Assembly: GCF_036884275.1 (NCBI RefSeq)
Contig: NZ_CP145607.1
Span: forward strand, 2,219,001-2,283,000
Source: Sphingomonas kaistensis
GTDB taxonomy: Bacteria; Pseudomonadota; Alphaproteobacteria; Sphingomonadales; Sphingomonadaceae
Direction: 5' to 3'
DNA: 64,000 nt
The translations under genes and the position numbers were made by a program. Shown here one piece after another: positions 38,997-47,787 of the stretch. Position 1 is the stretch's first letter. Every line of letters begins with the position of its first letter. The notes under the pieces were generated by a model, which ran no database searches, had not been told where the DNA came from, and worked only from the letters and a program-made list of their open reading frames with translations.

Positions 38997-40415
38997 ATGG
39001 CCGACAAGGTAACCGCTTCCTCCATCCTGAAACGCCTCGAGGATGAGGAGATCGAATGGGTCGATCTTCGCTTCACCGATCCCAAGGGCAAGTGGCAGCA
39101 CCTCACCATGGCCGCCGGCGCCATCGACGAGGACATGCTGGAAGACGGCTTCATGTTCGACGGCTCGTCGATCGAAGGCTGGAAAGCGATCAATGAAAGC
39201 GACATGATCCTGATGCCGGATCTTGGCGCCACCTACATCGATCCGTTCAGCGCGACTCCGATGATGATCCTCTGCTGCAACGTGGTCGAGCCCGCGACCG
39301 GTGAGCTCTACGCCCGTGATCCCCGCTCCTGCGCCGTCCGTGCCGAAGCCTATCTCAAGGCGACCAACCTCGCCGACACCGTCTACGTCGGGCCCGAAGC
39401 CGAATTCTTCATGTTCGACGACGTCCGGTTCGGCGACGACTATAACGGCAGCTACTACCACCTCGACGATATCGAGCTTCCTACCAACACCGGCCGCACC
39501 TATGAAGGCGGCAACATGGCGCACCGTCCGCGCGCCAAGGGCGGCTATTTCCCCGTCGCCCCGGTTGACAGCGCCGTCGACATCCGCGGCGAGATGGTTT
39601 CGACCATGCTCGAAATGGGCCTGCCCTGCGACAAGCATCACCACGAAGTCGCCGCCGCCCAGCACGAGCTCGGCCTGACCTTCGGCACCCTGGTCGAAAC
39701 CGCCGACCGGATGCAGGTCTACAAATATGTCGTGCATCAGGTCGCCCACGCCTACGGCAAGACCGCGACCTTCATGCCCAAGCCGATCGCCAAGGATAAT
39801 GGCTCGGGCATGCACACCCACTTCTCGCTGTGGAGCGGCGGCAAGCCGCTGTTCGCGGGCAATGGCTATGCGGGCCTCAGCGACACCGCGCTTTACTTCA
39901 TCGGCGGCGTCATCAAGCACGCCCGCGCGCTGAACGCCTTCACCAACCCGACCACTAACAGCTACAAGCGCTTGGTCCCGGGCTTCGAAGCGCCAGTCTT
40001 GCTGGCTTATTCCAGCCGCAACCGTTCGGCCTCGTGCCGCATTCCCTATGGCACCGGCGAGAAATCGAAGCGCGTCGAATTCCGCTTCCCCGATGCGATG
40101 GCCAATCCCTACCTCGCCTACGCCGCGATCCTGATGGCCGGCCTCGACGGCGTCCAGAATCGCATTCACCCGGGTGAGGCGATGGACAAGAATCTGTACG
40201 ACCTGCCGCCGGCCGAACTGGTCAGCGTGCCGACCGTCTGCGGGTCCTTGCGCGAAGCCCTCACCAGCCTCGCGGCCGACAAGGACTTCCTCCTCAAGGG
40301 CGACGTCTTTTCGTCGGACCAGATCGACGCCTACATCGATCTCAAGTGGGACGAAGTGATGCGCTGGGAAACGACTCCCAGCCCGGTCGAATTCGACATG
40401 TATTATTCGAGCTGA
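38997..40415 (+). CDS. glnA: Glutamine synthetase type I
   Basis: The dodecameric enzyme joins ammonia to glutamate using ATP. At 472 residues it has [18 protein letters not shown], the metal ligand EAEFFMFD, the ATP region [20 protein letters not shown] and [10 protein letters not shown], where Tyr401 is the adenylylated residue (Tyr397 in E. coli), making it the GSI-beta, covalently regulated type. PII in the same region would control that modification through GlnE. A strong terminator follows. Confidence 0.98.
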   Translation: MADKVTASSILKRLEDEEIEWVDLRFTDPKGKWQHLTMAAGAIDEDMLEDGFMFDGSSIEGWKAINESDMILMPDLGATYIDPFSATPMMILCCNVVEPATGELYARDPRSCAVRAEAYLKATNLADTVYVGPEAEFFMFDDVRFGDDYNGSYYHLDDIELPTNTGRTYEGGNMAHRPRAKGGYFPVAPVDSAVDIRGEMVSTMLEMGLPCDKHHHEVAAAQHELGLTFGTLVETADRMQVYKYVVHQVAHAYGKTATFMPKPIAKDNGSGMHTHFSLWSGGKPLFAGNGYAGLSDTALYFIGGVIKHARALNAFTNPTTNSYKRLVPGFEAPVLLAYSSRNRSASCRIPYGTGEKSKRVEFRFPDAMANPYLAYAAILMAGLDGVQNRIHPGEAMDKNLYDLPPAELVSVPTVCGSLREALTSLAADKDFLLKGDVFSSDQIDAYIDLKWDEVMRWETTPSPVEFDMYYSS

Positions 40416-40423
40416 TTCCCGTA

Positions 40424-40458
40424 GGGGCTCCGGCGGACCGCGCCGGAGCCCCTTTTTT
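40424..40458 (+). terminator. Factor-independent terminator after glnA
   Basis: A 12-base perfect stem GGGGCTCCGGCG / CGCCGGAGCCCC with loop GACCG is followed by TTTTTT. It ends glnA eight bases after the stop. Confidence 0.93.
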
Positions 40459-40513
40459 ATCCCCATGCCAACGGCCCGGGGTCGCCTTCAGCGGGACGAG
40501 CCCTGACCTCGTT

Positions 40514-41929
40514 CTAAACGCCCGCCGTGCGGCTCCGTGCCACCTGCCGCTGCGCCCACAGCGCGTAGACCGCGAGGCCGATCAGGTTCCACAACAGGAA
40601 ATACAACTGGGTCTTCGCCGGCAGGCTCCAGAACAGATACAGGCAGCCAGCGATGCCGGCCGGCCCGATCAGCATCGCCGCAGGCGCCCGGAATTTGCGC
40701 TCGGCACCAGGGTCGCGCCGGCGCAGCACCAGCATCGCCGCGCACACCGCGACGAACGCCGCCAGCGTGCCCGCATTGGCCAGCGCCGCAATCTCGTCGA
40801 GCGGGAACAGACCGGCAATCACCGCCACCACCGCAGCAGTGAACAGCGTGATCCGCACCGGGCTGCCCCGGCTCGACACTGTCGCCAGCCCCTGCGGCAA
40901 GAGGCCATCGCGGGCCATGGTGAAGAAGATCCGGCTCTGACCGTAGAAGAACGCCAGGATCACCGTCGGAAGTGCGATCACCGCGCTCGCACCGAGCAAT
41001 TTCGCGGCCCAACCCGACCCGATCTCGCGCAGGATCAGCGCCAGCGGTTCGGGGCTGTCGGCGAAGCGGGTGAACGCAAGCGCCCCGATCGCGGCGGCGG
41101 CGACCGCCATGTAGATCGCGACGCACACCACCATCGACCCGACGATCCCGATCGACAGATCGCGCCCCGGATTCTTGGCTTCCTCGGCCGCGGTCGCGAT
41201 CGCGTCGAACCCGTAGAATGCGAAAAAGATGATCGCCGCAGCGGCCATCACTCCGACCTCGCTCCCGCTCGGGCCCGAGCGCGGGAAACCATAAGGCATG
41301 AAGGGCTCGAAATTGCTCGCCTGGAAATGCGGCAGTGCGACGAAGATGAACAGCGCCAGCGCCGCTATCTTCACCAGCACCAGCACCGCATTCAGCGTCG
41401 CGCTCTCGCGCGTCCCCGCCATCAGCATCGCCGCGACCAGCCCGATGATCACCACCGCCGGGATATTAAGGATGCCCCCGGCATGCGGCCCCGCGGTCCA
41501 CGTGACCGGTAGCCCCCAGCCGAGGCTGGCGAGAAAGCCGGTGACATAACCCGACCAGCCGACCGCCACTGCGCTCACCACCAGGCTATATTCGAGGATC
41601 AGGCTCCACCCGATGATCCAGGCGATGAACTCGCCGAACACGACATAGCTGTAGGTATAGGCCGACCCCGACGCCGGGATCATGGTCGCCACCTCGGCAT
41701 AAGCCAGCGCGGCGCAGGCGCAGATCAGGCCGGCGATGGCAAAGCTCAGGATCACCGCCGGACCCGCCTTGCCCGCGCCGACCCCGATCAGGGTCAGGAT
41801 GCCGGTGCCGACGATCGCGCCGACGCCCAGCGCCACCAGATGCGGCCACGACAGGGTGCGCGCCAGCCGGTGATGCTCGGGCATGTCGTCATGCGCGACG
41901 ACGGTCTTGCGATAGGTCCAGTTGCTCAT
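40514..41929 (-). CDS. APC-family amino-acid permease (CAT-like)
   Basis: An inner-membrane amino-acid/polyamine transporter of 471 residues with twelve or so hydrophobic spans. The TM1 signature VGAIVGTGILTLIGVGAGKAGPA and the TM6 stretch IIFFAFYGFDAIATAAEEAKNPGRD are typical of the cationic amino-acid type. The substrate may be a cationic or neutral amino acid; none can be settled. It converges with glnA but is on the other strand and independent. Confidence 0.9.
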   Translation of the reverse strand: MSNWTYRKTVVAHDDMPEHHRLARTLSWPHLVALGVGAIVGTGILTLIGVGAGKAGPAVILSFAIAGLICACAALAYAEVATMIPASGSAYTYSYVVFGEFIAWIIGWSLILEYSLVVSAVAVGWSGYVTGFLASLGWGLPVTWTAGPHAGGILNIPAVVIIGLVAAMLMAGTRESATLNAVLVLVKIAALALFIFVALPHFQASNFEPFMPYGFPRSGPSGSEVGVMAAAAIIFFAFYGFDAIATAAEEAKNPGRDLSIGIVGSMVVCVAIYMAVAAAAIGALAFTRFADSPEPLALILREIGSGWAAKLLGASAVIALPTVILAFFYGQSRIFFTMARDGLLPQGLATVSSRGSPVRITLFTAAVVAVIAGLFPLDEIAALANAGTLAAFVAVCAAMLVLRRRDPGAERKFRAPAAMLIGPAGIAGCLYLFWSLPAKTQLYFLLWNLIGLAVYALWAQRQVARSRTAGV

Positions 41930-41979
41930 GGACCGGGAAGGAAGCCGAAGCGTTGCGCCTCGTCAACGAAAAGGATGGC

Positions 41980-42186
41980 TCAGTGAATTGTCCCGACCGG
42001 TTCGTCGCTGGCCAGGGTCACGATCATCCGCTCGATCTGCCGCCAGTGGCAGAAGCGCAGGACATTGCCCTTGTCGCGCGCGCCTTCGGCCCGGACCGCC
42101 GCTTCCATGCCCGCGTCGGCGCCGAAATGGTCGATCAGCTGGCAAGCATCGTCGAGAGCGCGGCGCGAAGCGATAAAGGTTACCAT
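41980..42186 (-). CDS. Small conserved-looking hypothetical protein, 68 residues
   Basis: The ATG at 42186 opens MVTFIASRRALDDACQLIDH..., ending EPVGTIH. It is one compact domain with a hydrophobic N-terminal strand, Asp/Ala-rich helix and a CHWRQIERMIVTLASDE segment. The longer open frame upstream is not coding-like. It reads away from its plus-strand neighbour. I do not recognise the family. Confidence 0.6.
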   Translation of the reverse strand: MVTFIASRRALDDACQLIDHFGADAGMEAAVRAEGARDKGNVLRFCHWRQIERMIVTLASDEPVGTIH

Positions 42187-42310
42187 GGGCAGCGTCTTTA
42201 GCCCAAAGGCCCCAACGGACGGCGACCAAACAGGATTGACGCGGCATTCACCTTGTCGATTTTCCCCGGCCAGCTTGGCGCGGCGGTCGCGCTCGCTTAA
42301 AGGCCCGCCC

Positions 42311-42487
42311 ATGCAGCGTGATGGATCCAATGCCCTGTTTGCGGGTGGCTTGCTTCTTTTTGTCGGTTTCATCGTCGGTTCGGCGGTCGGAATTGCCAAG
42401 GACGAGCCGAGCCTTGGCGCGATGATCGGCGTCGGCGCGGCGGCGGTGGTCGCGGCCCTGCTCTTCCTGCGGGCGCGAACCCGCTAG
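42311..42487 (+). CDS. Small two-helix membrane protein, 58 residues
   Basis: ATG 42311 (MQRDGSNALFAGGLLLFVGF) starts a protein with two hydrophobic segments, about residues 9-28 and 38-55, separated by the acidic turn GIAKDEPSLG, and a basic end RARTR. It is probably an inner-membrane protein with both ends inside. It ends four bases into the convergent repressor gene. The function is unknown. Confidence 0.65.
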   Translation: MQRDGSNALFAGGLLLFVGFIVGSAVGIAKDEPSLGAMIGVGAAAVVAALLFLRARTR

Positions 42488-43122
42488 GCGACCCGCCGCC
42501 CGGTCCAGATCACCCGGCCGATGAGATTGATGTCGGTCAGCGTGAGATCGGGCCAGTCGGCGTAAGCGGGATTGTCCGACTGCACCGTCACCCGGCGCGA
42601 TACCGGATGCACGGTCAGCCGCTTGACCAGCAGGCTGTCGTCGATCCGCAGCACATAAATGCCATCGCGCACCCGCGACCCGCCGTCGCTTCGATCGACC
42701 AGGATGTCGTCGCCCGGAAGCAGGGTGGGCGCCATCGAATCGCCTTCGACCTGAACCAGGTTGAGATCTTCCGACCCCGCGGCGGTCAGCCGGTTGAGCC
42801 AGGCCGGATCGAAGCCAATCTGCGCCAGCGGCAGTTCGGTGCCCCCCGCCGTCCCCGGCCCCGCCGACACCGTGAGATCGAGCAAGGGCACCGGGATCAG
42901 CCCGGAGGCAATAACCGGCGCGGCGTCGGCGCCGAGGAGATGCTCGGGAACCCCGAAGTGCCGGGCCAGCACCCGTCGCTCCTGTTCGGGCAGGCGACGC
43001 GGAGTTCCCCGGCGAATGAATTGCTGGATGTAGGCGCTGTTGCGCCCAATCAGCCGCGACAGGCTCGCATAATCCTGCCCGCGCTCACGGCACAGTTGCT
43101 CGAGGGCTTGGCGCGCATCCAT
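42484..43122 (-). CDS. S24-type (LexA/cI-like) transcriptional repressor
   Basis: The 212-residue protein joins an N-terminal helix-turn-helix (ARQALEQLCRERGQDYASLSRL...SAYIQQFIRRGTPRRL) to a C-terminal S24 peptidase domain with EGDSMAPTLLPGD (Ser129) and SLLVKRL (Lys167). VSAGPG (Ala87-Gly88) could be the self-cleavage site. ATG 43122 is favoured because AGGA lies nine bases upstream, inside the palindrome at 43131-43147; ATG 43143 would start inside that palindrome. Not LexA itself: the HTH is different. No phage genes are near, so it looks like a resident stress-responsive repressor, probably acting on its divergent neighbour and itself. Confidence 0.88.
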   Translation of the reverse strand: MDARQALEQLCRERGQDYASLSRLIGRNSAYIQQFIRRGTPRRLPEQERRVLARHFGVPEHLLGADAAPVIASGLIPVPLLDLTVSAGPGTAGGTELPLAQIGFDPAWLNRLTAAGSEDLNLVQVEGDSMAPTLLPGDDILVDRSDGGSRVRDGIYVLRIDDSLLVKRLTVHPVSRRVTVQSDNPAYADWPDLTLTDINLIGRVIWTGRRVA

Positions 43123-43130
43123 AGTTAAAT

Positions 43131-43147
43131 TCCTATCGACCATAGGA
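43131..43147. promoter_or_regulatory. Candidate operator 1 of the S24 repressor
   Basis: A perfect inverted repeat with six-base arms and a five-base spacer: TCCTATcgaccATAGGA. It overlaps the ribosome binding site of the repressor gene, just upstream of ATG 43122. Together with operator 2 it lies in the gap shared with the divergent HTH gene, so autorepression is likely. Confidence 0.65.
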
Positions 43148-43152
43148 TTGAG

Positions 43153-43166
43153 CCTAGACATGTAGG
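43153..43166. promoter_or_regulatory. Candidate operator 2 of the S24 repressor
   Basis: The palindrome CCTAgacatgTAGG shares its CCTA...TAGG ends with operator 1. The centres are about 20 bases apart, close to two helical turns, suggesting cooperative binding on one DNA face. Confidence 0.55.
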
Positions 43167-43218
43167 AAGCAAATTGGAACACCGGTGGTCGCCGAGTCGG
43201 TCTGTCGGGGGACAGCCA

Positions 43219-43392
43219 GTGTATTTACTTCGAGACGTTGAACGCTTTTTAAACGCGGGGAATTTCAGTGCAGCACGCTTTGGTCGGGAGGTAATGGGAG
43301 ATCCCAGATTCGTGTTCGATTTGCGCCGGGGACGGGAGCCGCGCCCACAAACCATTGAAAAGGTAAAAGCCTATCTGGAGAATGGAAAATGA
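43219..43392 (+). CDS. Small DNA-binding-like protein, 57 residues
   Basis: GTG 43219 (VYLLRDVERFLNAGNFSAARFG) is favoured by GGGGG at 43207-43211; a TTG at 43174 would lengthen it by 15 residues. The sequence FLNAGNFSAARFGREVMGDPRFVFDLRRGREPRPQTIEKVKAYL looks like a short helix-turn-helix of the type known beside regulators in alphaproteobacteria. It is divergent from the S24 repressor across both candidate operators and coupled to the next gene by ATGA. Confidence 0.7.
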   Translation: MYLLRDVERFLNAGNFSAARFGREVMGDPRFVFDLRRGREPRPQTIEKVKAYLENGK

Positions 43393-43721
43393 TCCGGCCG
43401 CGCATGACGGCTTACGCCAATGTCCTCCTGCGCCTACTTTTGCAGCGCGCAGGAGAGGACTGCAACAGGATTTTTCTTAGCGAGTGGAAGACGGTCGAGT
43501 GGAATTCGCTGACGCTCGACGGCGAACGGCACACTGCTTCCTTTACCGTAGGCGGGCCCGACCCGTTGCGCTTCGCGGCGCTCTGGCTGGCCGGGCTGTC
43601 GGAGGCCGAATTCAACCTTCCGCGCGGGTTCGTCGCCGACATCGAAGTGGTGGGCAAGCCGACCCTTCGCGACGACGGCATGGCGGTGGTCGAAATCGCC
43701 GCGCTCACGCTCGACGATTAA
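43389..43721 (+). CDS. Hypothetical protein, 110 residues
   Basis: ATG 43389 overlaps the stop of the small HTH gene (ATGA, 43389-43392). The protein begins basic, has RLLLQRAGEDCNRIFLSEWKTVEWNSLTLDGERHT, and ends in a beta-rich part GFVADIEVVGKPTLRDDGMAVVEIAALTLDD. It is probably a small cytosolic alpha/beta protein. No family recognised. Part of a two-gene unit governed by the shared repressor region. It ends four bases into the convergent next gene. Confidence 0.7.
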   Translation: MIRPRMTAYANVLLRLLLQRAGEDCNRIFLSEWKTVEWNSLTLDGERHTASFTVGGPDPLRFAALWLAGLSEAEFNLPRGFVADIEVVGKPTLRDDGMAVVEIAALTLDD

Positions 43722-44221
43722 GCAAGGCTCCGGCGTAAATCGCCAAGCGCCTGGCGCAGGGCGGCGGCGGCATCGACCTCGAGTTCGAGGACCTTGCCGC
43801 CGCGCTCGTCCCCGCCTTGCTCGAGGTGATCATCGATCCGCCGCGCCAGCTCGCCCGGCGTCGGCAGCGGTCGCGGCGCGAACAATTGCACCACCCGGCT
43901 GTCCTCGGGCGCTTGCGGAAGCGCATCGATCAGTTCCAGCGGCTCGTCGTCGTCTACCTCAGTAAGCTCGAGCACGTCCGGTTCATCCGCAGCGGCAAAT
44001 TCAACCGGCGGCAGCTCGAACGCTCGCACCCGGAACCGCCGCGCCTCGGGCCGCACCAGCCGCAGCCCCGCCAGCGCGGCCAAACACAACATCGCCGCCG
44101 CCGCCACCGCCTGGCGCGGCATCCCCAGCAGCAGCAGGCAGGCCCCGCCCGCCATGCCGAGCAGCGCGGCCGCCAGCCCGTCGATGCTCCAGCCGATAAC
44201 TTCGTCCCCGCCCCTGTCCAT
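43718..44221 (-). CDS. Membrane-anchored protein with acidic cytoplasmic domain
   Basis: A 167-residue protein with two hydrophobic stretches near the N-terminus (GLAAALLGMAGGACLLLLGM and AVAAAAMLCLAALAGLRLV), then an acidic soluble part rich in Asp, Glu, Leu and Pro. The C-terminal third is helical (PGELARRIDDHLEQGGDERGG...LRQALGDLRRSLA). This may be a scaffold or cell-envelope-associated factor. No family is recognised. Confidence 0.7.
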   Translation of the reverse strand: MDRGGDEVIGWSIDGLAAALLGMAGGACLLLLGMPRQAVAAAAMLCLAALAGLRLVRPEARRFRVRAFELPPVEFAAADEPDVLELTEVDDDEPLELIDALPQAPEDSRVVQLFAPRPLPTPGELARRIDDHLEQGGDERGGKVLELEVDAAAALRQALGDLRRSLA

Positions 44222-44245
44222 GCCGACCGGGCTAACGCCAAATGG

Positions 44246-44779
44246 TTAGGCTTTCCTTAGCCGCGCCGCCTCGAGTAGCGCGTCAGCAAAGGCGGCGCTG
44301 TCCTGTGGCCCCACCGCCGTCACCAGCGCCCCGTCGCTGACCACCGGCCCCTCCTCGACCACACCGCCGGCATTCCTGAGATCGGTCCGGATCGAATGCC
44401 ATCCCGTGACCCGTTTGTCCCGCACCGCATCGGCTTCAATCAGCAACCACGGCCCATGACAGATCGCCCCCACGGCCTTGCCCGCATCCACGAATGCCCG
44501 CACCAAAGCCACCGCCGCCGCATTTGTCCGCAGGTGATCGGGATTGATCAACCCGCCCGGCAGCAACAGCGCATCCCACTCCGCCGCCACAGCCGCTTCG
44601 ATGGTCAAGTCGGGCGTGATCCACTCGCCCGGATCGTCGAGTACAGTCGCCCGGATCGGCTCGAGCGAGGGCGCCGCCACCTTCACGTCGCACCCGACCG
44701 CCCGCAAGCGCTCCAGAGGCACGAACAACTCGTCCTGCTCGAACCCGCCGGACGCCATGATCAGGACTTTAGTCTGCAT
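44246..44779 (-). CDS. DJ-1/PfpI-family protein
   Basis: A 177-residue class-I glutamine-amidotransferase-like protein with VLIMASGGFEQDEL at the N-terminus (catalytic-type Glu), ALLLPGGLINPDHL, and the nucleophile elbow AICHGPWLLI, whose Cys and His form the DJ-1/PfpI centre. Family members act as deglycases, chaperones or proteases. It has its own 40-base gap to the topoisomerase gene, which reads the other way. Likely a stress protein. Confidence 0.9.
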   Translation of the reverse strand: MQTKVLIMASGGFEQDELFVPLERLRAVGCDVKVAAPSLEPIRATVLDDPGEWITPDLTIEAAVAAEWDALLLPGGLINPDHLRTNAAAVALVRAFVDAGKAVGAICHGPWLLIEADAVRDKRVTGWHSIRTDLRNAGGVVEEGPVVSDGALVTAVGPQDSAAFADALLEAARLRKA

Positions 44780-44819
44780 CAGGAACCTTCGTTACGGCTG
44801 CGGCGCTTTATCGGCCACG

Positions 44820-45929
44820 ATGGAACAAACGAGCTCAACCCGCCTCCGCCACTGCTGCGATGATCAGCCCGGCATCACCCGCTCGCAAGTGAAGGGCAAA
44901 TGGGCCTATCACGATCCGGACGGCAAACGCATCACCGACCGGGACGAGATCGACCGGCTGAACGCCATTGCGCTGCCCCCCGCCTACACCGACGCCTGGT
45001 TCTGTCCTTATCCCAACGGCCACATCCAGGCTACCGGACGCGACGCCAAGGGCCGCAAGCAATATCGCTATCACGAAGCCTTTCGCGGGCGGCAGGACAA
45101 GAAAAAGTATAACGGCACAATCGAATTTGGCGCCGCCCTCCCCAAGCTTCGCCGGAAGGTCGAAAAGGATCTCGGCCTCAAGGCCACTAGCCGCGACGCC
45201 GTCCTCGCCGCCGTGGTCCGCCTGCTCGACACCGAGCATATCCGCATCGGCAACGAAACCTATGCCAAGGAAAACAAGAGCTTCGGCGCCACCACCCTGC
45301 GCAGCCGCCACGTCAAGAAATCGGGCGCCAAGCTGCTTGTCAAATTCAAGGGCAAGCACGGCATCCCCCGCGAACTCGCGATCACCGACCCGAAGCTCAA
45401 GCGCGTGGTGTCCAAGATCACCGAGCTACCCGGTCAGAACCTGTTCCAATATGTCACCGAGGACGGCGAGGCGTGCGCGGTCTCCTCGTCCGACGTCAAC
45501 GATTACATCCGCGAAGCGACCGGCGGCGATTTCACCGCCAAGAACTTCCGCACCTGGGGCGCAAGCGTGATCGCGTTCGACCAGATGCTCTCGGCGCAGG
45601 AAGAGGAAGTCCGCAAGATCAGCCTCAAGACCGTGCTCGAACCGGTCGCCGAAGCGCTCGGCAACACGCCCGCGATCAGCCGCAAATCCTATGTTCACCC
45701 CAAGCTGATCGACGCCGCCCGCGAAGATCCCAAGCGTCCGCTAGGCTCCATCGAACGTCCCCGCGCCCGCAAATATCTCGCCAGCGAGGAAGTCGGGCTG
45801 ATCGACTGGTTGATGAAGGGCAAGCGCGAACGCACCGCCAAGGCGAGCGAGAAGACGGTCGACAAGGCCGTGGCTGCTGCCAACGTCTCGATGAAAAAGG
45901 TCGATCAGGTGGCGCAAGCAGCCGCCTGA
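44820..45929 (+). CDS. Type IB DNA topoisomerase
   Basis: An enzyme that relaxes supercoils by a 3'-phosphotyrosine link, of the poxvirus/eukaryote class that is found in some bacteria. ATG 44820 (MEQTSSTRLRHC, 369 residues). The Arg/Lys/His residues are in GRDAKGRKQYRYH, IRIGNETYAKENKSFGATTL, and the nucleophile Tyr291 is in ISRKSYVHPKLID. The C-terminus is a Lys/Ala-rich tail. The enzyme is not essential in bacteria and is often gained by transfer. It stands alone, transcribed from a 40-base gap opposite the DJ-1 gene. Confidence 0.93.
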   Translation: MEQTSSTRLRHCCDDQPGITRSQVKGKWAYHDPDGKRITDRDEIDRLNAIALPPAYTDAWFCPYPNGHIQATGRDAKGRKQYRYHEAFRGRQDKKKYNGTIEFGAALPKLRRKVEKDLGLKATSRDAVLAAVVRLLDTEHIRIGNETYAKENKSFGATTLRSRHVKKSGAKLLVKFKGKHGIPRELAITDPKLKRVVSKITELPGQNLFQYVTEDGEACAVSSSDVNDYIREATGGDFTAKNFRTWGASVIAFDQMLSAQEEEVRKISLKTVLEPVAEALGNTPAISRKSYVHPKLIDAAREDPKRPLGSIERPRARKYLASEEVGLIDWLMKGKRERTAKASEKTVDKAVAAANVSMKKVDQVAQAAA

Positions 45930-46019
45930 ACTTTTCCCCGGCGTCACGCACCCCGCCGACGGCCCGCCTCGTCCGCCGCGGCTTGACCCCTGCCCCACCC
46001 CTCCGCCATCCCGCCCCCG

Positions 46020-47126
46020 ATGAATCTCAAGCTCGCTCAACTCGTCGACTGGCTCACCGTCAATCGCGAAGCCCTCGCGATCGGCCTCGCCATCGCGGTC
46101 GGTCTCGTCGGCCTGATGCTGATCGCTCGCTCGGTCGGCCACCGCATCGTCGCCGCCGATCCCGCCTCAACCACCTGGAAAGGGGTCGTCGGCCGCGTCC
46201 TTTCCAAGACCGGCGTCCTGTTCATGGCCGCAGCGGCGCTGGAAATCGTCCTCACCTATGCCGAGCCGCCGGGCGGCATCGACCGCCTGTTCCACAATGC
46301 CTTCATCATCGCCTTCGCGGTTCAGGCCGCGGTCTGGGCACGCGAACTGATTCTCGGCGTGATCGGCGCCCGCGTCGGCGAGCGGCCCGGCGAGACCACG
46401 CTGGGCAATGCGATGGGCGTCATCCGCGTGCTGGTCAGCGTCGCGGTCTTCGCCATCGCCATCATCGTCATTCTCGACAATCTTGGCGTCAACGTGACCG
46501 CGCTAGTCGCCGGCCTCGGCATCGGCGGCATCGCCATCGGCCTCGCCGCGCAAGGCATCTTCTCCGACCTGTTCGCGGCGCTTGCCATCCTGTTCGACAA
46601 ACCGTTCCGCCGCGGCGACACCATTCGCTTCGACACCACCACCGGCAACGTCGAGAAGATCGGCCTCAAGACCACCCGCCTGACCAGCCTGACCGGCGAG
46701 CGGGTGATCATGGCCAACACCAAGTTGCTCGAGCGCGAGATCCGTAATCTTGCCGAAGGAGACGGCCGCCAGGAAACGCTCCGCTTCGGCCTCGTCTACC
46801 AGACCCCGACCGAAAAGCTCGAGCGCGTGCCCGACATCGCCCGCGAGGTAGTGGAAGCGCAGCAAGGCTGTTCTCTCCACCGCTGCGTGCTGGTCGCCTT
46901 GGGCGCCTCCAGCCTCGACCACGAACTGCTGTTCCGCCACACCGGCCTCGACGCCGACGTCCTGTTCGCCAAGCGCGCCGCCATCCTCATCGCCCTCCTC
47001 CGCCGTTTCGCCGAGGAAGGCATCGAATTCGCCTATCCCACCCAGACGACCTTCACCGCCGCGCCCGACGGCACGCTGGTAATGCCTTATGCGGCGGCGC
47101 CGGCGGGAATGAAGAAGGACGCTTGA
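46020..47126 (+). CDS. MscS-family mechanosensitive channel
   Basis: An inner-membrane channel of 368 residues that opens under tension. It has about five hydrophobic spans, the pore helix and Gly/Ala-rich signature VTALVAGLGIGGIAIGLAAQGIFSDLFAALAIL and the following FDKPFRRGDTI upper beta domain, with TRLTSLTGERVIMANTKLLEREIRN. It follows the topoisomerase gene by 90 bases on the same strand. It is intact. Confidence 0.93.
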   Translation: MNLKLAQLVDWLTVNREALAIGLAIAVGLVGLMLIARSVGHRIVAADPASTTWKGVVGRVLSKTGVLFMAAAALEIVLTYAEPPGGIDRLFHNAFIIAFAVQAAVWARELILGVIGARVGERPGETTLGNAMGVIRVLVSVAVFAIAIIVILDNLGVNVTALVAGLGIGGIAIGLAAQGIFSDLFAALAILFDKPFRRGDTIRFDTTTGNVEKIGLKTTRLTSLTGERVIMANTKLLEREIRNLAEGDGRQETLRFGLVYQTPTEKLERVPDIAREVVEAQQGCSLHRCVLVALGASSLDHELLFRHTGLDADVLFAKRAAILIALLRRFAEEGIEFAYPTQTTFTAAPDGTLVMPYAAAPAGMKKDA

Positions 47127-47179
47127 AGGGAAGACGTTGGTGCGACGATGGTCACTTGCGACCGCGCACGAACATCGCC

Positions 47180-47712
47180 TTAACTACGCATAAGTCCTTG
47201 CCTGCGGGCGATTATCCACTCGCCACTCCGATCTTGCCTGTAGGTGACTAGGGACACGCCACCGGACAGCGGCCCCATATATTCGCTGACATTTAGCGTC
47301 GCAGTGCGGCCATCTGCTGACACGACCGGCACCGACATGCGCAGGACTTCGATCGGCCAAATTTCGCTCCCGGTAAGCGCAGCAATCCGGCTGTGATCAT
47401 TATCACGCCCCTGTCGGACAGCACCTTCCTCAACGTAGGACAGCGCGCGACGGGGCTTGCCTCAGGCTTCTCCACAGCGGCGCGACCACCCGCTGTCAGC
47501 GTGTCGCGCAGAAATGCCTCAACTTCGCCGATAGGCGGCTTGAGGTAGGAGGGCTGGGATACAATGGCGATCGGTCGCGCGGCCTGTTTCTGAAAGTTCG
47601 AGGCGTGAGCCGCCGCGACATCGCAGGCGACCTTGATGTTGTCGGACTTCCGAGACGAGCACCCTAGGGTAGCTGAGGCAACCGCCAAGATGATGAATGC
47701 GCGACGTAGCAC
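47180..47712 (-). pseudogene. Small lipoprotein gene with a single-base frameshift
   Basis: The frame from ATG 47712 gives a signal peptide with lipobox LGCSS (MLRRAFIILAVASATLGCSS), then reads CDVAAAHASNFQKQAARP to RKVLSDRGVI. From about 47401 it goes out of frame and ends at 47293 with an odd Cys/Arg-rich tail. In the next frame coding resumes at once as DHSRIAALTGSEIWPIEVLRM and ends cleanly with GEWIIARRQGLMRS at TAA 47182-47180. Restoring one base near 47401 gives a 177-residue protein. Either a recent decay or a sequencing slip. Family not recognised; the tail resembles small secreted NTF2-like proteins. Confidence 0.85.
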
Positions 47713-47787
47713 CTCTATTTTCTACATTTGTGAGCATCGTCCGCAATGCCTGCCCTGCACGCCTTGAATTGTCGCCTCGTTGGGTCG

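Noticed and set aside
42484..43721. Prophage immunity region
   Set aside because: An S24 repressor suggests phage, but no integrase, structural or lysis genes are found on either side and the neighbours are ordinary chromosomal genes.
47293..47712. Programmed frameshift in the small lipoprotein gene
   Set aside because: No slippery heptamer or downstream structure is evident; decay or sequencing error explains it better.
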